Below, in pieces: positions 51,112-59,456 of a stretch of DNA of 64,000 nucleotides. Source of the stretch: Streptomyces caeruleatus. Its GTDB lineage: Bacteria > Actinomycetota > Actinomycetes > Streptomycetales > Streptomycetaceae. The notes below the pieces were generated by a model, which was not told the origin of the DNA, searched no databases, and was given only the letters and a program-made list of their open reading frames with translations. How positions within the stretch are numbered: position 1 is the stretch's first letter; each line of letters starts with the position of its first letter. The stretch is taken from positions 218,522 to 282,521 of the forward strand of contig NZ_KQ948930.1 of assembly GCF_001514235.1 (NCBI RefSeq), in the 5' to 3' direction. A program made the translations under genes and the position numbers.

Positions 51112-51678
51112 CTACCCGGTGGCCGTCACACCCCGCCCAGCCGCCCGCCCCGGAAGCGCGGTCGGCCAGTGCGCCAGAGCCGCGGTGGCCGCATACCAGG
51201 CCACCGCACCCGCACCGACGGCGAACCAGCCGCCCACCTTGGTGAGCCCGTCACTCCCGGCGAAGTCGGCGACAGCCAAGAGCACCAGAGCCACGAAGAA
51301 CAGCCCGTACGCCCCCTGCCCCAGCTGATCCCCACCCGCCAGCGTGAGAGACAGCGCCACCAGGGCGAACAGCAGCAGGAACAACCCGGCGGCGTTGGCG
51401 GAGACTTGGGCGTCCGCGGAGACGGCCCAGGTGAACCACAGGGCGCCGAGCACCACGAACGCGGTCCCGTTCGCGGAGTCACGGTCTCGGAGGGCCATCA
51501 GCCCGGCGACGAAGAGGGCGATGCCGCCCACATACTGGGCGATTGATACGGCGTCAGCAGCCGACACACCGTCGATCACACCGGTGTACCCCAGCCCGAA
51601 GGCCAACAGGGTGATTCCCAGGGCGAGTCGGCCGACCACGGTGGTGATTCCGCTTCCCGCAGAGACGTCGTTGTCCAC
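51112..51678 (-). CDS. GPR1/FUN34/YaaH-family transporter
   Basis: A 188-aa membrane protein with six predicted helices (LALGITLLAFGLGYTGVI, SIAQYVGGIALFVAGLMAL, TAFVVLGALWFTWAVSA, AGLFLLLFALVALSLTLAG, AYGLFFVALVLLAVADFAG, GWFAVGAGAVAWYAATAA). It has the family size and pattern of acetate/succinate channels (SatP). The canonical NPAPLG motif is not obvious, so it is a divergent member. GGGAG lies upstream of GTG 51678. Confidence 0.7.
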   Translation of the reverse strand: MDNDVSAGSGITTVVGRLALGITLLAFGLGYTGVIDGVSAADAVSIAQYVGGIALFVAGLMALRDRDSANGTAFVVLGALWFTWAVSADAQVSANAAGLFLLLFALVALSLTLAGGDQLGQGAYGLFFVALVLLAVADFAGSDGLTKVGGWFAVGAGAVAWYAATAALAHWPTALPGRAAGRGVTATG

Positions 51679-51794
51679 GGCGGGCTCCCTTCATGCATGT
51701 GCAGTTGTGCGGTGAGCGTTATATGCCCTTCACAAGGGCACAAACACCTCTACGCACGAGTAGATTTGCACATCTCACCTGGGAGAACGGCGAG

Positions 51795-52322
51795 TTACGG
51801 AATGACAACGACGGGACGCTTGGCCCGCTTGGCGAGCCGCCCCGCCACGGAACCGAAGATCCGCCCGACGATCCCGTGGGTGGAGCCGACGACGATCGCG
51901 TCCGCCTCGTACTCCTGTCCGACCTCTTCGAGCTCGTGGCAGATGTCACCACCGCGCTCGACCAGGATCCAGGGCACCTCGGCGAGGTAGTCGGCACACG
52001 CGAGTTCGAGGCCGAGCACCTCCGTGCGGTGGTCCGGTACGTCGACGAAGACCGGCGGCTCGCAGCCGGCCCACACCGTGGTGGGCAGCCGGTTGGCGAC
52101 GTGGACGATGATCAGGCCCGACCCGGAGCGATGAGCCATGCCGATGGCGTACGCGAGGGCGCGCTCACTGGAGGTGGAGCCGTCGAAGCCGACGACAACG
52201 CCGTGCTTGAAAGCGGGATCGCAGGAATGGCGTGACTGTTCCGCCGCCAGGGGCTCGGACGCCGTGGGGTCGGCTACCGGCCGCTTGCGGTCCGCTGGTT
52301 CGAAGAATTCGTGACCGGCCAT
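51795..52322 (-). CDS. universal stress protein (UspA family)
   Basis: A 175-aa protein with one Usp domain. It starts with VVVGFDGSTSSERALAYAIGMAHRSG, with the ATP-site Asp. The phosphate-binding motif GSTHGIVGRIFGSVAGRLAKRAKRPVVVIP matches Gx2Gx9G(S/T), so it should bind ATP. A hydrophilic N-terminal extension of about 35 residues is variable. The ATG at 52322 is the last sensible start; the frame upstream is Pro/Arg-rich. Confidence 0.85.
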   Translation of the reverse strand: MAGHEFFEPADRKRPVADPTASEPLAAEQSRHSCDPAFKHGVVVGFDGSTSSERALAYAIGMAHRSGSGLIIVHVANRLPTTVWAGCEPPVFVDVPDHRTEVLGLELACADYLAEVPWILVERGGDICHELEEVGQEYEADAIVVGSTHGIVGRIFGSVAGRLAKRAKRPVVVIP

Positions 52323-52678
52323 GGCTGTCTCGGCGTATTGATCCTTTATGGGTGGGCCCGCGAGCGGAGCTCGCTGACGGATCCAGCAAGTGCGGCGGAG
52401 CTGTGTCCGGGAATGGTCTTCCCAACCCCATACCCCAAGGGTACGGCGGCACGCCTCCTTAGCCCAGATCCCCGCGCACGGTCGGGGCGGGTTCCAGGGA
52501 GCATGCACGAGGGTGCGCCCGTAACGCAATGGTTGCTGCGGTGTACAGGCGGTTTGCACAGGGTTCAACTTCTCTCCCCGCCGGACGGCCGCCTACCCGC
52601 GCGTACCAGTGACCGACCGCGCGGACCCGCGTTGATCTCCCTGAGCCACCGACCGGGCAGCCCAGGGAGCACGTACGC
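52323..52678. other. 356-nt intergenic region, UspA to small membrane protein
   Basis: Divergent promoter region. I see no gene or strong terminator; only the short palindrome TACCCCAAGGGTA (52431-52443) stands out. It is more AT-rich at its left end. Confidence 0.5.
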
Positions 52679-52993
52679 ATGTCAGGACCCAGCACGCCCT
52701 CCGAGGACAGCGCCACCGATGTGGTGCGCTGGGCGGCCTTCAGCTGCGTCCTGGTCCCGGTGGTGCTCCTCTGGTACGGCACCTCGCTCGCCGGCGCCAC
52801 GGGCACGGCCCTGGGCCTCGCGGCCGTGACGGCCGTGTGCCGGCTGCTGCTGCGACAGTCGGAGCGCGGCGCGGCGCGGATCAAGGCCGGCGAGGCGGGC
52901 CCGTCGCCCCGGCGTCGCGGTCGCCATCACCGGACCGGAACCGGGGCTCATCGAGGCGGACGTCACACCGGGGGAAATACACCGGTCGGCTGA
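52679..52993 (+). CDS. small membrane protein upstream of adpA
   Basis: A 104-aa protein with two hydrophobic segments (VVRWAAFSCVLVPVVLLWYG and GTALGLAAVTAVCRLLL; about residues 15-34 and 41-57), then an Arg/Gly/His-rich basic tail. GGGAGC lies 10 nt before the ATG. No family recognised. A terminator overlaps its stop codon, separating it from adpA. Confidence 0.6.
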   Translation: MSGPSTPSEDSATDVVRWAAFSCVLVPVVLLWYGTSLAGATGTALGLAAVTAVCRLLLRQSERGAARIKAGEAGPSPRRRGRHHRTGTGAHRGGRHTGGNTPVG

Positions 52994-53001
52994 CCGGTTT
53001 T
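52981..53001 (+). terminator. terminator overlapping the stop of the small membrane gene
   Basis: ACCGGTC (52981-52987), GGCT loop, GACCGGT (52992-52998), then T's. Small but with a U-tail. Confidence 0.6.
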
Positions 53002-53191
53002 CACACCCCGGCACGCCACTTTTCAGCCAACTTCTGACGGGCAGGCATCCCCCACCCAGAACACCCCCCAACCCCCGTTCCACCTGCACGGAAAGGGCCT
53101 CAGGGGGTCTGCGCACCCTACGTGGATTGGCCACTGCGACAAGGCGCACTTCCCTGCACGGCCCGGGAGTGCAACGCTTCGTGATCGAATG

Positions 53192-53267
53192 CTTCACGCC
53201 AAGTTGCCAAGTCGACAATCTACCGAGTGCCGAACCGGCCACTCAGGCGTGACGCGACACAGTAGAT
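53192..53267. promoter_or_regulatory. adpA control region with AdpA-type sites
   Basis: The 377-nt region before adpA holds no gene. On the minus strand TGGCCGGTTC (53232-53241) fits the AdpA consensus TGGCSNGWWY exactly, and TGGCGTGAAG (53192-53201) fits at 9 of 10. TAGATT at 53262-53267 is a plausible -10. AdpA is known to repress its own gene in Streptomyces. The leader to the start codon is long (about 100 nt). Confidence 0.55.
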
Positions 53268-53370
53268 TCGATCTTGACTGTCTACGGCGGGGGACTCGTG
53301 CAGGACCGAGGGGAAACGTGCAGGAGCGACACAACCGAGGAGCCGCGACCACCGAGGGGGGCTTAGCAGT

Positions 53371-54597
53371 ATGAGCCACGACTCCACTGCCGCGCCGGAA
53401 GCCGCGGCCCGGAAGCTTTCCGGGCGACGCCGCAAGGAGATCGTCGCGGTGCTGCTGTTCAGCGGCGGCCCCATCTTCGAGAGTTCCATACCGCTGTCGG
53501 TGTTCGGGATAGACCGCCAGGACGCCGGCGTACCGCGCTACCGCCTGTTGGTGTGCGGCGGTGAGGAAGGCCCCCTGCGGACCACAGGAGGCCTGGAACT
53601 CTCGGCGCCGCATGGCCTGGAGGCGATCTCACGGGCGGGCACGGTCGTCGTGCCGGCCTGGCGTTCGATCACCTCGCCGCCGCCCGAGGACGCGCTCGAC
53701 GCGCTGCGCCGGGCGCATGAGGAAGGCGCCCGCATAGTCGGACTGTGCACCGGCGCCTTCGTCCTCGCCGCGGCGGGCCTGCTGGACGGCCGTCCCGCGA
53801 CGACACACTGGATGTACGCACCGACGCTGGCCAAGCGCTATCCGTCGGTGCACGTGGATCCGCGCGAGCTGTTCGTCGACGACGGCGACGTCCTGACGTC
53901 GGCCGGCACCGCGGCCGGAATCGATCTCTGTCTCCACATCGTGCGGACGGACCACGGCAACGAGGCGGCCGGAGCGCTCGCCCGCCGCCTGGTCGTCCCG
54001 CCGCGCCGCTCCGGCGGTCAGGAGCGCTACCTCGATCGGTCTTTACCCGAGGAGATCGGCGCCGACCCGCTCGCCGAGGTCGTCGCCTGGGCGCTGGAGC
54101 ATCTGCACGAGCAGTTCGACGTCGAGACGCTGGCGGCCCGCGCGTACATGAGCCGCCGCACCTTCGACCGCCGCTTCCGCTCACTGACGGGCAGCGCCCC
54201 GCTGCAGTGGCTGATCACCCAGCGGGTGCTTCAGGCGCAGCGGCTGCTGGAGACGTCGGACTACTCGGTGGACGAGGTGGCGGGACGCTGCGGCTTCCGC
54301 TCCCCGGTGGCGCTGCGCGGCCACTTCCGCCGCCAGCTCGGCTCGTCCCCGGCCGCGTACCGGGCGGCGTACCGTGCCCGCCGTCCCCAGTCCGAACGGC
54401 CGACGGACACGGAGCCCCCGACGGGCCCCACCGTCCAGCAGGGCCCACCGCCCGCCCCCTACTCGGAGGGCGGCCCGGTACCGCTGCAGACCCGCCGGAC
54501 ACCGGCGCCCGTGGGTACGTCCGCGGCCGCTGAGCACGGGCGCGAACTGTATGTCGGCGGCCGGGCGACCCTGCCGGGCCAGCGCAGCGGAGCGTGA
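53371..54597 (+). CDS. adpA: developmental master regulator AdpA (AraC family)
   Basis: A 408-aa regulator of morphological differentiation and secondary metabolism. The N-terminal DJ-1/PfpI-like (GATase1) domain, about 25-195 (VLLFSGGPIFESSIPLSVFG, GLCTGAFVLAAAGLLDGRPATTHW, DVLTSAGTAAGIDLCLHIV), mediates dimerisation. The C-terminal AraC double helix-turn-helix, about 245-335 (LAARAYMSRRTFDRRFRSLTG, VDEVAGRCGFRSPVALRGHFRR), is followed by a Pro-rich variable tail. Codon 225 (54043-54045), between the domains, is TTA, the conserved bldA control point of adpA. Position before orn agrees. Confidence 0.97.
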   Translation: MSHDSTAAPEAAARKLSGRRRKEIVAVLLFSGGPIFESSIPLSVFGIDRQDAGVPRYRLLVCGGEEGPLRTTGGLELSAPHGLEAISRAGTVVVPAWRSITSPPPEDALDALRRAHEEGARIVGLCTGAFVLAAAGLLDGRPATTHWMYAPTLAKRYPSVHVDPRELFVDDGDVLTSAGTAAGIDLCLHIVRTDHGNEAAGALARRLVVPPRRSGGQERYLDRSLPEEIGADPLAEVVAWALEHLHEQFDVETLAARAYMSRRTFDRRFRSLTGSAPLQWLITQRVLQAQRLLETSDYSVDEVAGRCGFRSPVALRGHFRRQLGSSPAAYRAAYRARRPQSERPTDTEPPTGPTVQQGPPPAPYSEGGPVPLQTRRTPAPVGTSAAAEHGRELYVGGRATLPGQRSGA

Positions 54598-54603
54598 ACG
54601 ACG

Positions 54604-54638
54604 AACGCCGGACGGGCCCATCCAGCCCGTCCGGCGTT
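54604..54638 (+). terminator. terminator after adpA within a common Streptomyces repeat
   Basis: A 14-bp stem: AACGCCGGACGGGC (54604-54617) and complement (54625-54638). The right part, running on as GTTTGAGGACGAGG, is a dispersed 3'-end element common in Streptomyces genomes as I recall them; it continues to about 54703 with a second GC-rich hairpin. Confidence 0.8.
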
Positions 54639-54751
54639 TGAGGACGAGGCCGTCCGGGCCGAAGCGGGGGGCCAGGGGGCGGCAGCCCCTTGGTACGTCG
54701 CCTGCGACACCGGGCACCCCTAAAAGCGGACCTCAGCCGTAGGGTGTTCGC

Positions 54752-55354
54752 ATGAACGATCGCATGGTGTGGATCGACTGCGAGATGACCGGCCTCTCGC
54801 TGTCCGACGACGCGCTCATCGAGGTTGCCGCCCTCGTCACCGACTCCGAGCTGAACGTCCTCGGCGAGGGCGTGGACATCGTCATCCGCCCGCCGGACTC
54901 GGCGCTGGAGACGATGCCGGAGGTGGTGCGTCAGATGCACACCGCGTCCGGACTCCTCGACGAGCTGGCCGGCGGCACGACGCTGGCGGACGCCGAGGAG
55001 CAGGTCCTCGCGTATGTGCGCGAGCACGTGAAGGAACCCGGCAAGGCCCCGCTGTGCGGCAACTCCGTGGGCACCGACCGCGGCTTCCTGCTGCGCGACA
55101 TGCCGACTCTGGAGGACTACCTCCACTACCGGATCGTCGACGTCTCCTCGATCAAGGAGCTCGCCCGGCGCTGGTACCCGCGGGCCTACTTCAACAGCCC
55201 GGAGAAGAACGGCAACCACCGCGCCCTCGCCGACATCCGCGAGTCCATCGCCGAACTCCGCTACTACCGCGAGGCCGTCTTCGTGCCGCTGCCCGGCCCG
55301 GACTCGGACACCGCGAAGTCGATCGCCGCGAAGCACGTTCTGCCTGCTCAGTAG
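54752..55354 (+). CDS. orn: oligoribonuclease
   Basis: A 200-aa DEDDh 3'-5' exoribonuclease that degrades 2-5-mer RNAs and pGpG. The catalytic acids are visible: WIDCEMTGLSL near the start (D,E), GNSVGTDRGFLLRDMP (D), and NHRALADIRESI (H...D). Length matches Orn. In Streptomyces orn follows adpA and affects development and antibiotic output. AGGGTG lies before the ATG. tRNA-His lies 107 nt downstream. Confidence 0.96.
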   Translation: MNDRMVWIDCEMTGLSLSDDALIEVAALVTDSELNVLGEGVDIVIRPPDSALETMPEVVRQMHTASGLLDELAGGTTLADAEEQVLAYVREHVKEPGKAPLCGNSVGTDRGFLLRDMPTLEDYLHYRIVDVSSIKELARRWYPRAYFNSPEKNGNHRALADIRESIAELRYYREAVFVPLPGPDSDTAKSIAAKHVLPAQ

Positions 55355-55461
55355 GGATGGGAGGGGTGCTGTGGGGGGCGCCGCGGAATCTGTGCGCGAG
55401 CACCCCTTCGGACCCTGTACACTTTTTCTCGGCCGGTCGGGGAAACCCAAAGCCGGTCGTG

Positions 55462-55534
55462 GTGGGTGTAGCTCAGCTGGTAGAGCACCTGGTTGTGGTC
55501 CAGGATGCCGCGGGTTCGAGTCCCGTCACTCACC
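55462..55534 (+). tRNA. tRNA-His (anticodon GTG)
   Basis: A full cloverleaf: acceptor GTGGGTG with CACTCAC (55527-55533), D-arm TAGCTCAGCTGGTAGAGC, anticodon stem CCTGG/CCAGG with loop TTGTGGT (GTG at 55495-55497), T-arm CGGGTTCGAGTCCCG. The G at 55461 can serve as the extra G-1 typical of tRNA-His. CCA is not encoded. Confidence 0.97.
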
Positions 55535-55539
55535 CTGGT

Positions 55540-55585
55540 CTTCAGCCGGTGGCTTCGGAAACGAAGTCACCGGCTGAAGCTTTTT
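55540..55585 (+). terminator. rho-independent terminator after tRNA-His
   Basis: Stem CTTCAGCCGGTG (55540-55551) and complement (55568-55579), extended inward by CTTCG/CGAAG, followed by CTTTTT. The clearest factor-independent terminator in the window. Confidence 0.93.
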
Positions 55586-55590
55586 CCGCG

Positions 55591-55635
55591 CCCCGTCACG
55601 AACGCCCCCGTCACGAACGCCCCCGTCACGAGCAC
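55591..55635. repeat. 15-bp tandem repeat between tRNA-His and cebR
   Basis: CCCCGTCACGAACGC twice (55591, 55606) plus the variant CCCCGTCACGAGCAC (55621). Lies between convergent units; role unknown. Confidence 0.85.
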
Positions 55636-55681
55636 GTCGGCGCCGGACAGTCCGACGCCGTACGGCACCAGGCGTGCTCGC

Positions 55682-56737
55682 TCACGACGACGCCCGCGTC
55701 ACCAACTCCGTGGCCAGCACCATCTGCGGCCGCTCCAGGCCTCTCGACATCGCCGGACGGCGGTCCGCGATCTCGGTGAGGAGCAGGTCGATCATCCGGC
55801 GGCCCATCTCCTCGATGGGCTGGCGGACGCTGGTGAGGGGCGGGTCCATGTGGCGGGCGATGGCGGAGTCGTCGTAGCCGACCAACGCCACGTCGTCGGG
55901 GATACGGCGGCCCGCCTCACGCAGGACCTGGCGGGCGCCGGCCGCCGTCACGTCCGAGGCCGCGAACACCGCGTCGAGGTCGGGGCAGCGGGAGAGCAGG
56001 GACCGCATCGCCCGGTGGCCGCCCTCCTCCGTGAAGTCGCCCGGCTCGATCAGCAGGTCGTCCACGGGGTGGCCCGCGTCGCGCAGGGCGTCGCGGTAGC
56101 CGTCGACGCGGCGCTGGGCGCCGTAGACGTCGAGGCGGCCGGTGATGTGGGCGATCCTCGTGCGGCCGCGGGACATCAGGTGCTCCACCGCCGAGCGGGC
56201 GCCGCCGTAGTTGTCCGAGTCGACCGAGGTCAGGCTCTCCGCGGCGGAGCGGGGGCCGCTGATCACCGCCGGGATCTCCAGCTGGGACAGCAGGTCGGGC
56301 AGCGGGTCGTCGGCGTGGACCGAGACCAGCAGGACGCCGTCGACGCGGTGGGCGGCCAGGTACTGGGCGAGGCGGCGGCGTTCCTTGTCGCTGCCCGCGA
56401 AGATCAGCAGCAGCTGCATCTCGGTGTCGGCGAGTTCGGCGCCCACGCCCTTCAGAATGTCCGAGAAGTAGGGTTCCGCGAAGAACCGTGTCTCCGGTTC
56501 GGGCACGACCAGCGCGATGGCGTCCGTGCGGTTCGCCGCCAGGGCGCGGGCCGCCGTGTTGGGGACGTAGCCGAGTTCCGCGACCGCCGCCTCCACCGCC
56601 GCGCGGGTCGCGTCACTGACCCGGGGCGAGCCGTTGATCACGCGGGAGACGGTGCCCCGGCCCACGCCGGCACGGGCCGCCACCTCTTCGAGGGTGGGCC
56701 GACCGCCGCTACGGCCCCGCGTTCCGTGGGTTGCCAT
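55682..56737 (-). CDS. cebR: LacI-family cellobiose-responsive repressor CebR
   Basis: A 351-aa LacI-type repressor. The N-terminal HTH is RPTLEEVAARAGVGRGTVSRVINGSPRVS, near residues 13-41. The periplasmic-binding-like sensor domain includes ALVVPEPETRFFAEPYFSDILKG, GGARSAVEHLMSRGRTRIAHITG, FAASDVTAAGARQVLREAG and VALVGYDDSAIARHMDPPLT. It diverges from cebEFG, and its cognate box lies between them. CebR releases DNA on binding cellobiose/cellotriose. AAAGG lies 9 nt before the ATG. Confidence 0.93.
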   Translation of the reverse strand: MATHGTRGRSGGRPTLEEVAARAGVGRGTVSRVINGSPRVSDATRAAVEAAVAELGYVPNTAARALAANRTDAIALVVPEPETRFFAEPYFSDILKGVGAELADTEMQLLLIFAGSDKERRRLAQYLAAHRVDGVLLVSVHADDPLPDLLSQLEIPAVISGPRSAAESLTSVDSDNYGGARSAVEHLMSRGRTRIAHITGRLDVYGAQRRVDGYRDALRDAGHPVDDLLIEPGDFTEEGGHRAMRSLLSRCPDLDAVFAASDVTAAGARQVLREAGRRIPDDVALVGYDDSAIARHMDPPLTSVRQPIEEMGRRMIDLLLTEIADRRPAMSRGLERPQMVLATELVTRASS

Positions 56738-57108
56738 GGGCCCCGCCTTTCCCGCCGTTGTCCTTACGCTGGCCTGGAATTTAACAGTCCCGCCAATAAA
56801 GTGACCGTCCCCGGGTCCACCACCCCGAGGCCCCCGCATCGGCCCGAACAGCCTCGTCCTCGCTCGCCGGACGGACTCAGCGGGTCCAGTTAACGGCCCG
56901 ATAACTGAACACAGAACTCCGCTCCACCACCCTTGACACCCCCGCCCGGACCGACGAACCTTCAACTCATCACCTGTGGGAGCGCTCCCACAGTACCTGA
57001 CACATACACATCCCGCACGTTCCCCGCCCGAGCCGAAGCGAGTTCAACGAACGGGCCCAACAGTGCAGTTGGCCGGGGGGTCGGCACGTCAGGCAACAGG
57101 AGGACGCA
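56738..57108. other. cebR-cebE divergent intergenic region
   Basis: 371 nt without a gene. It contains the cebE -35 element and the CebR box annotated separately; the cebR-proximal half (56760-56810) includes a TTTAAC-rich stretch likely to hold the cebR promoter. Confidence 0.6.
56933..56993 (+). promoter_or_regulatory. cebE promoter and CebR box
   Basis: TTGACA (56933-56938) is a consensus -35; a weak -10 (AACCTT, about 56957-56962) follows. TGGGAGCGCTCCCA (56977-56990) is a perfect 14-bp CebR operator, inside a 20-bp palindrome (56974-56993), over the expected transcription start. Confidence 0.9.
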
Positions 57109-58431
57109 ATGCGCACGAGTACCCGCGGGTCCCGCAGACTGGTGACCCTCGCGGTCGCAGCCGCGCTGACGACAGGGCTGCTCGCCGGCTGCGCCGAGGA
57201 CTCGGACGACAGCAACTCGGGCGAGGGCGGAGGCAACGGCGGCGGCAAGACCACGCTCACCGTGGGCACCTTCGGCACCTTCGGCTACAAGCAGGCCGGC
57301 CTCTACGACGAGTACATGAAGCTCAACCCCGACATCACCATCAAGGAGAACGTCACCACCCGTACCGACGTCTACTGGCCGAAGGTCCTCACCCGGCTCC
57401 AGGCCGGCTCCGGTGCCGACGACGTCCAGGCCATCGAGGTCATGAACATCACCGAGGCCGTGGAGACGCAGGCCGACAAGTTCGTCGACCTCGGCAAGGA
57501 GGTCGACAAGTCGCAGTGGCTGGACTGGAAGAACGCCCAGGCCACCACCAAGGACGGCAAGCAGATCGGGCTCGGCACCGACGTCGGCCCGATGGCGATC
57601 TGCTACCGCAAGGACCTGTTCGAGAAGGCCGGTCTGGAGACCGACCGCACCAAGCTCGCCGAGCAGTGGAAGGGCGACTGGGGCAAGTACGTCGACCTGG
57701 GCAAGCAGTACATGAAGAAGGCGCCGAGCGGCACCAAGTTCGTGGACTCCGCCTCCTCGGTCTACAACGCGGCCCTCGGCGGGGAGCCCGAGCGCTACTA
57801 CCAGACGGACGGCACCGTCACCTGGGACAAGTCGGCGAGCGTCAAGAAGGCCTGGAACGTCGCCATGGACGTGGCGACCAGCGACATGTCGGCGAAGCTG
57901 AAGCAGTTCGACAAGCCGTGGGACCAGGGTTACGCGAACGGCACCTTCGCCACGGTGGCCTGCCCGGCCTGGATGATCGGCTACATCCTGGAGAAGTCCG
58001 GTGAGTCCGGCAAGGGCCAGTGGGACGTGGCGGCCGCGCCGACCGCGGCCAACTGGGGTGGTTCGTTCATCGGCGTGCCGGCCTCGGGCAAGCACCAGAA
58101 GGAAGCCATCGCGCTGGCGAAGTGGCTGACCGCGCCCGAGCAGCAGGCGAAGGTCTTCGCCAAGCAGGCGAGCTTCCCGTCGACCCCGTCGGCGTACTCG
58201 ACCCTGAAGCCGGCGGCCGCCACCACGGAGTACTTCTCGAACGCGCCGATCACGCAGATCTTCTCCGACTCGGCGAAGACCATCCCGTCGCAGTACTTCG
58301 GCATCAAGGACCAGGCGATCAACACGGCCCTGACCGACATCGGCATCCTCCAGGTGGAGCAGAAGGGCAAGAGCCCTGAGGACGGCTGGGACGCGGCGTC
58401 CGAGGAGATCAAGGACGTGCTCGGCCAGTGA
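57109..58431 (+). CDS. cebE: cello-oligosaccharide-binding lipoprotein CebE
   Basis: A 440-aa extracellular solute-binding lipoprotein of a carbohydrate ABC importer (family 1). Lipobox LLAGC at Cys28 after SRRLVTLAVAAALTTG. A Gly/Asp linker is followed by the binding fold (LTVGTFGTFGYKQAGLYDEYMKLNPDI, LQAGSGADDVQAIEV, AKWLTAPEQQAKVF). CebE binds cellobiose and cellotriose, inducers released from cellulose. First gene of cebEFG; its stop overlaps cebF as GTGA. Preceded by AGGAGG. Confidence 0.94.
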   Translation: MRTSTRGSRRLVTLAVAAALTTGLLAGCAEDSDDSNSGEGGGNGGGKTTLTVGTFGTFGYKQAGLYDEYMKLNPDITIKENVTTRTDVYWPKVLTRLQAGSGADDVQAIEVMNITEAVETQADKFVDLGKEVDKSQWLDWKNAQATTKDGKQIGLGTDVGPMAICYRKDLFEKAGLETDRTKLAEQWKGDWGKYVDLGKQYMKKAPSGTKFVDSASSVYNAALGGEPERYYQTDGTVTWDKSASVKKAWNVAMDVATSDMSAKLKQFDKPWDQGYANGTFATVACPAWMIGYILEKSGESGKGQWDVAAAPTAANWGGSFIGVPASGKHQKEAIALAKWLTAPEQQAKVFAKQASFPSTPSAYSTLKPAAATTEYFSNAPITQIFSDSAKTIPSQYFGIKDQAINTALTDIGILQVEQKGKSPEDGWDAASEEIKDVLGQ

Positions 58432-59456
58432 CCAGCCCCAAGCAGGCTCTCGCGCACCCCGCGTCGAGCGCCGACGCCGCGCCCGGTGACCAGCCGGGCG
58501 CGGCCGGCCGCGCTCAGGGTCGCGGTACACCCCCGCCGGGGAAGGACTCCTGGCGCAGCCGGCTGTACCGCTGGGACATGAAGGCGTCGCCGTACGCGTT
58601 CGTCGCCCCCTTCTTCATCGTGTTCGGGGCGTTCTCGCTCGTCCCGCTGCTCTACACGGCCTGGTACTCGCTGCACAACGTGCAGTTGTCCAACCTGGAC
58701 GGCCAGACCTGGACCGGCCTGGACAACTACCAGAACCTGCTGTCCTCGGACTTCTTCTGGAACGCGCTGTGGAACACGTTCACCATCGGTGTGATCTCCA
58801 CGGTGCCGCAGCTGCTGATGGCGATCGGCCTGGCGCATCTGCTCAACTACAAGCTGCGCGGCTCGACCGTGTGGCGGGTCGTGATGCTCACCCCCTACGC
58901 CACCTCGGTGGCGGCGGCGACGCTGGTGTTCGTGCTGCTGTACTCGTGGGACGGCGGCATGATCAACTGGCTGCTGGAGTTCGTCGGGATCGACCCGGTG
59001 AACTGGCGTGAGTCCGACTGGGGTTCGCAGTTCGCGGTCTCCTCGATCGTGATCTGGCGCTGGACCGGCTACAACGCGCTGATCTACCTGGCGGCGATGC
59101 AGGCCATCCCGGCCGATCTCTACGAGTCGGCGGCGATCGACGGTGCCAACCGCTGGCAGCAGTTCCTGCATGTGACGATCCCGCAGCTGCGGCCGACGAT
59201 CCTGTTCACGGTGGTCGTCTCGACGATCGGCGCGACCCAGCTCTTCGGCGAGCCGCTGCTGTTCGGCGGGGTGTCCGGTTCGAAGGGCGGCTCCGAGCAC
59301 CAGTACCAGACGCTCGGTCTGTACATGTACGACCAGGGCTGGATCATCGGCAACCTCGGCAAGGCCTCCGCCATCGCCTGGTCGATGTTCCTGATCCTGC
59401 TGATCGTCGCCGTGATCCAACTGCTGGTGTCCCGACGGCTGAGGAAGTCCCAATGA
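58428..59456 (+). CDS. cebF: cellobiose ABC permease CebF
   Basis: A 342-aa inner-membrane permease of the MalF type with six core helices (PYAFVAPFFIVFGAFSLVPLLYTAWYSL and following). The cytoplasmic EAA-like loop AIPADLYESAAIDGANRWQQFLHVTIPQLRP docks the ATPase. The N-terminus is a long hydrophilic Pro/Ala-rich stretch. The ATPase is not in the cluster; Streptomyces use the shared MsiK for such importers. GTG start overlaps the cebE stop. Confidence 0.93.
   Translation: MTSPKQALAHPASSADAAPGDQPGAAGRAQGRGTPPPGKDSWRSRLYRWDMKASPYAFVAPFFIVFGAFSLVPLLYTAWYSLHNVQLSNLDGQTWTGLDNYQNLLSSDFFWNALWNTFTIGVISTVPQLLMAIGLAHLLNYKLRGSTVWRVVMLTPYATSVAAATLVFVLLYSWDGGMINWLLEFVGIDPVNWRESDWGSQFAVSSIVIWRWTGYNALIYLAAMQAIPADLYESAAIDGANRWQQFLHVTIPQLRPTILFTVVVSTIGATQLFGEPLLFGGVSGSKGGSEHQYQTLGLYMYDQGWIIGNLGKASAIAWSMFLILLIVAVIQLLVSRRLRKSQ

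Noticed and set aside
55462..55681. tRNA-His as an attachment site of an integrated element.
   Set aside because: No integrase gene and no repeated tRNA 3' end is seen; the flanking genes are core.
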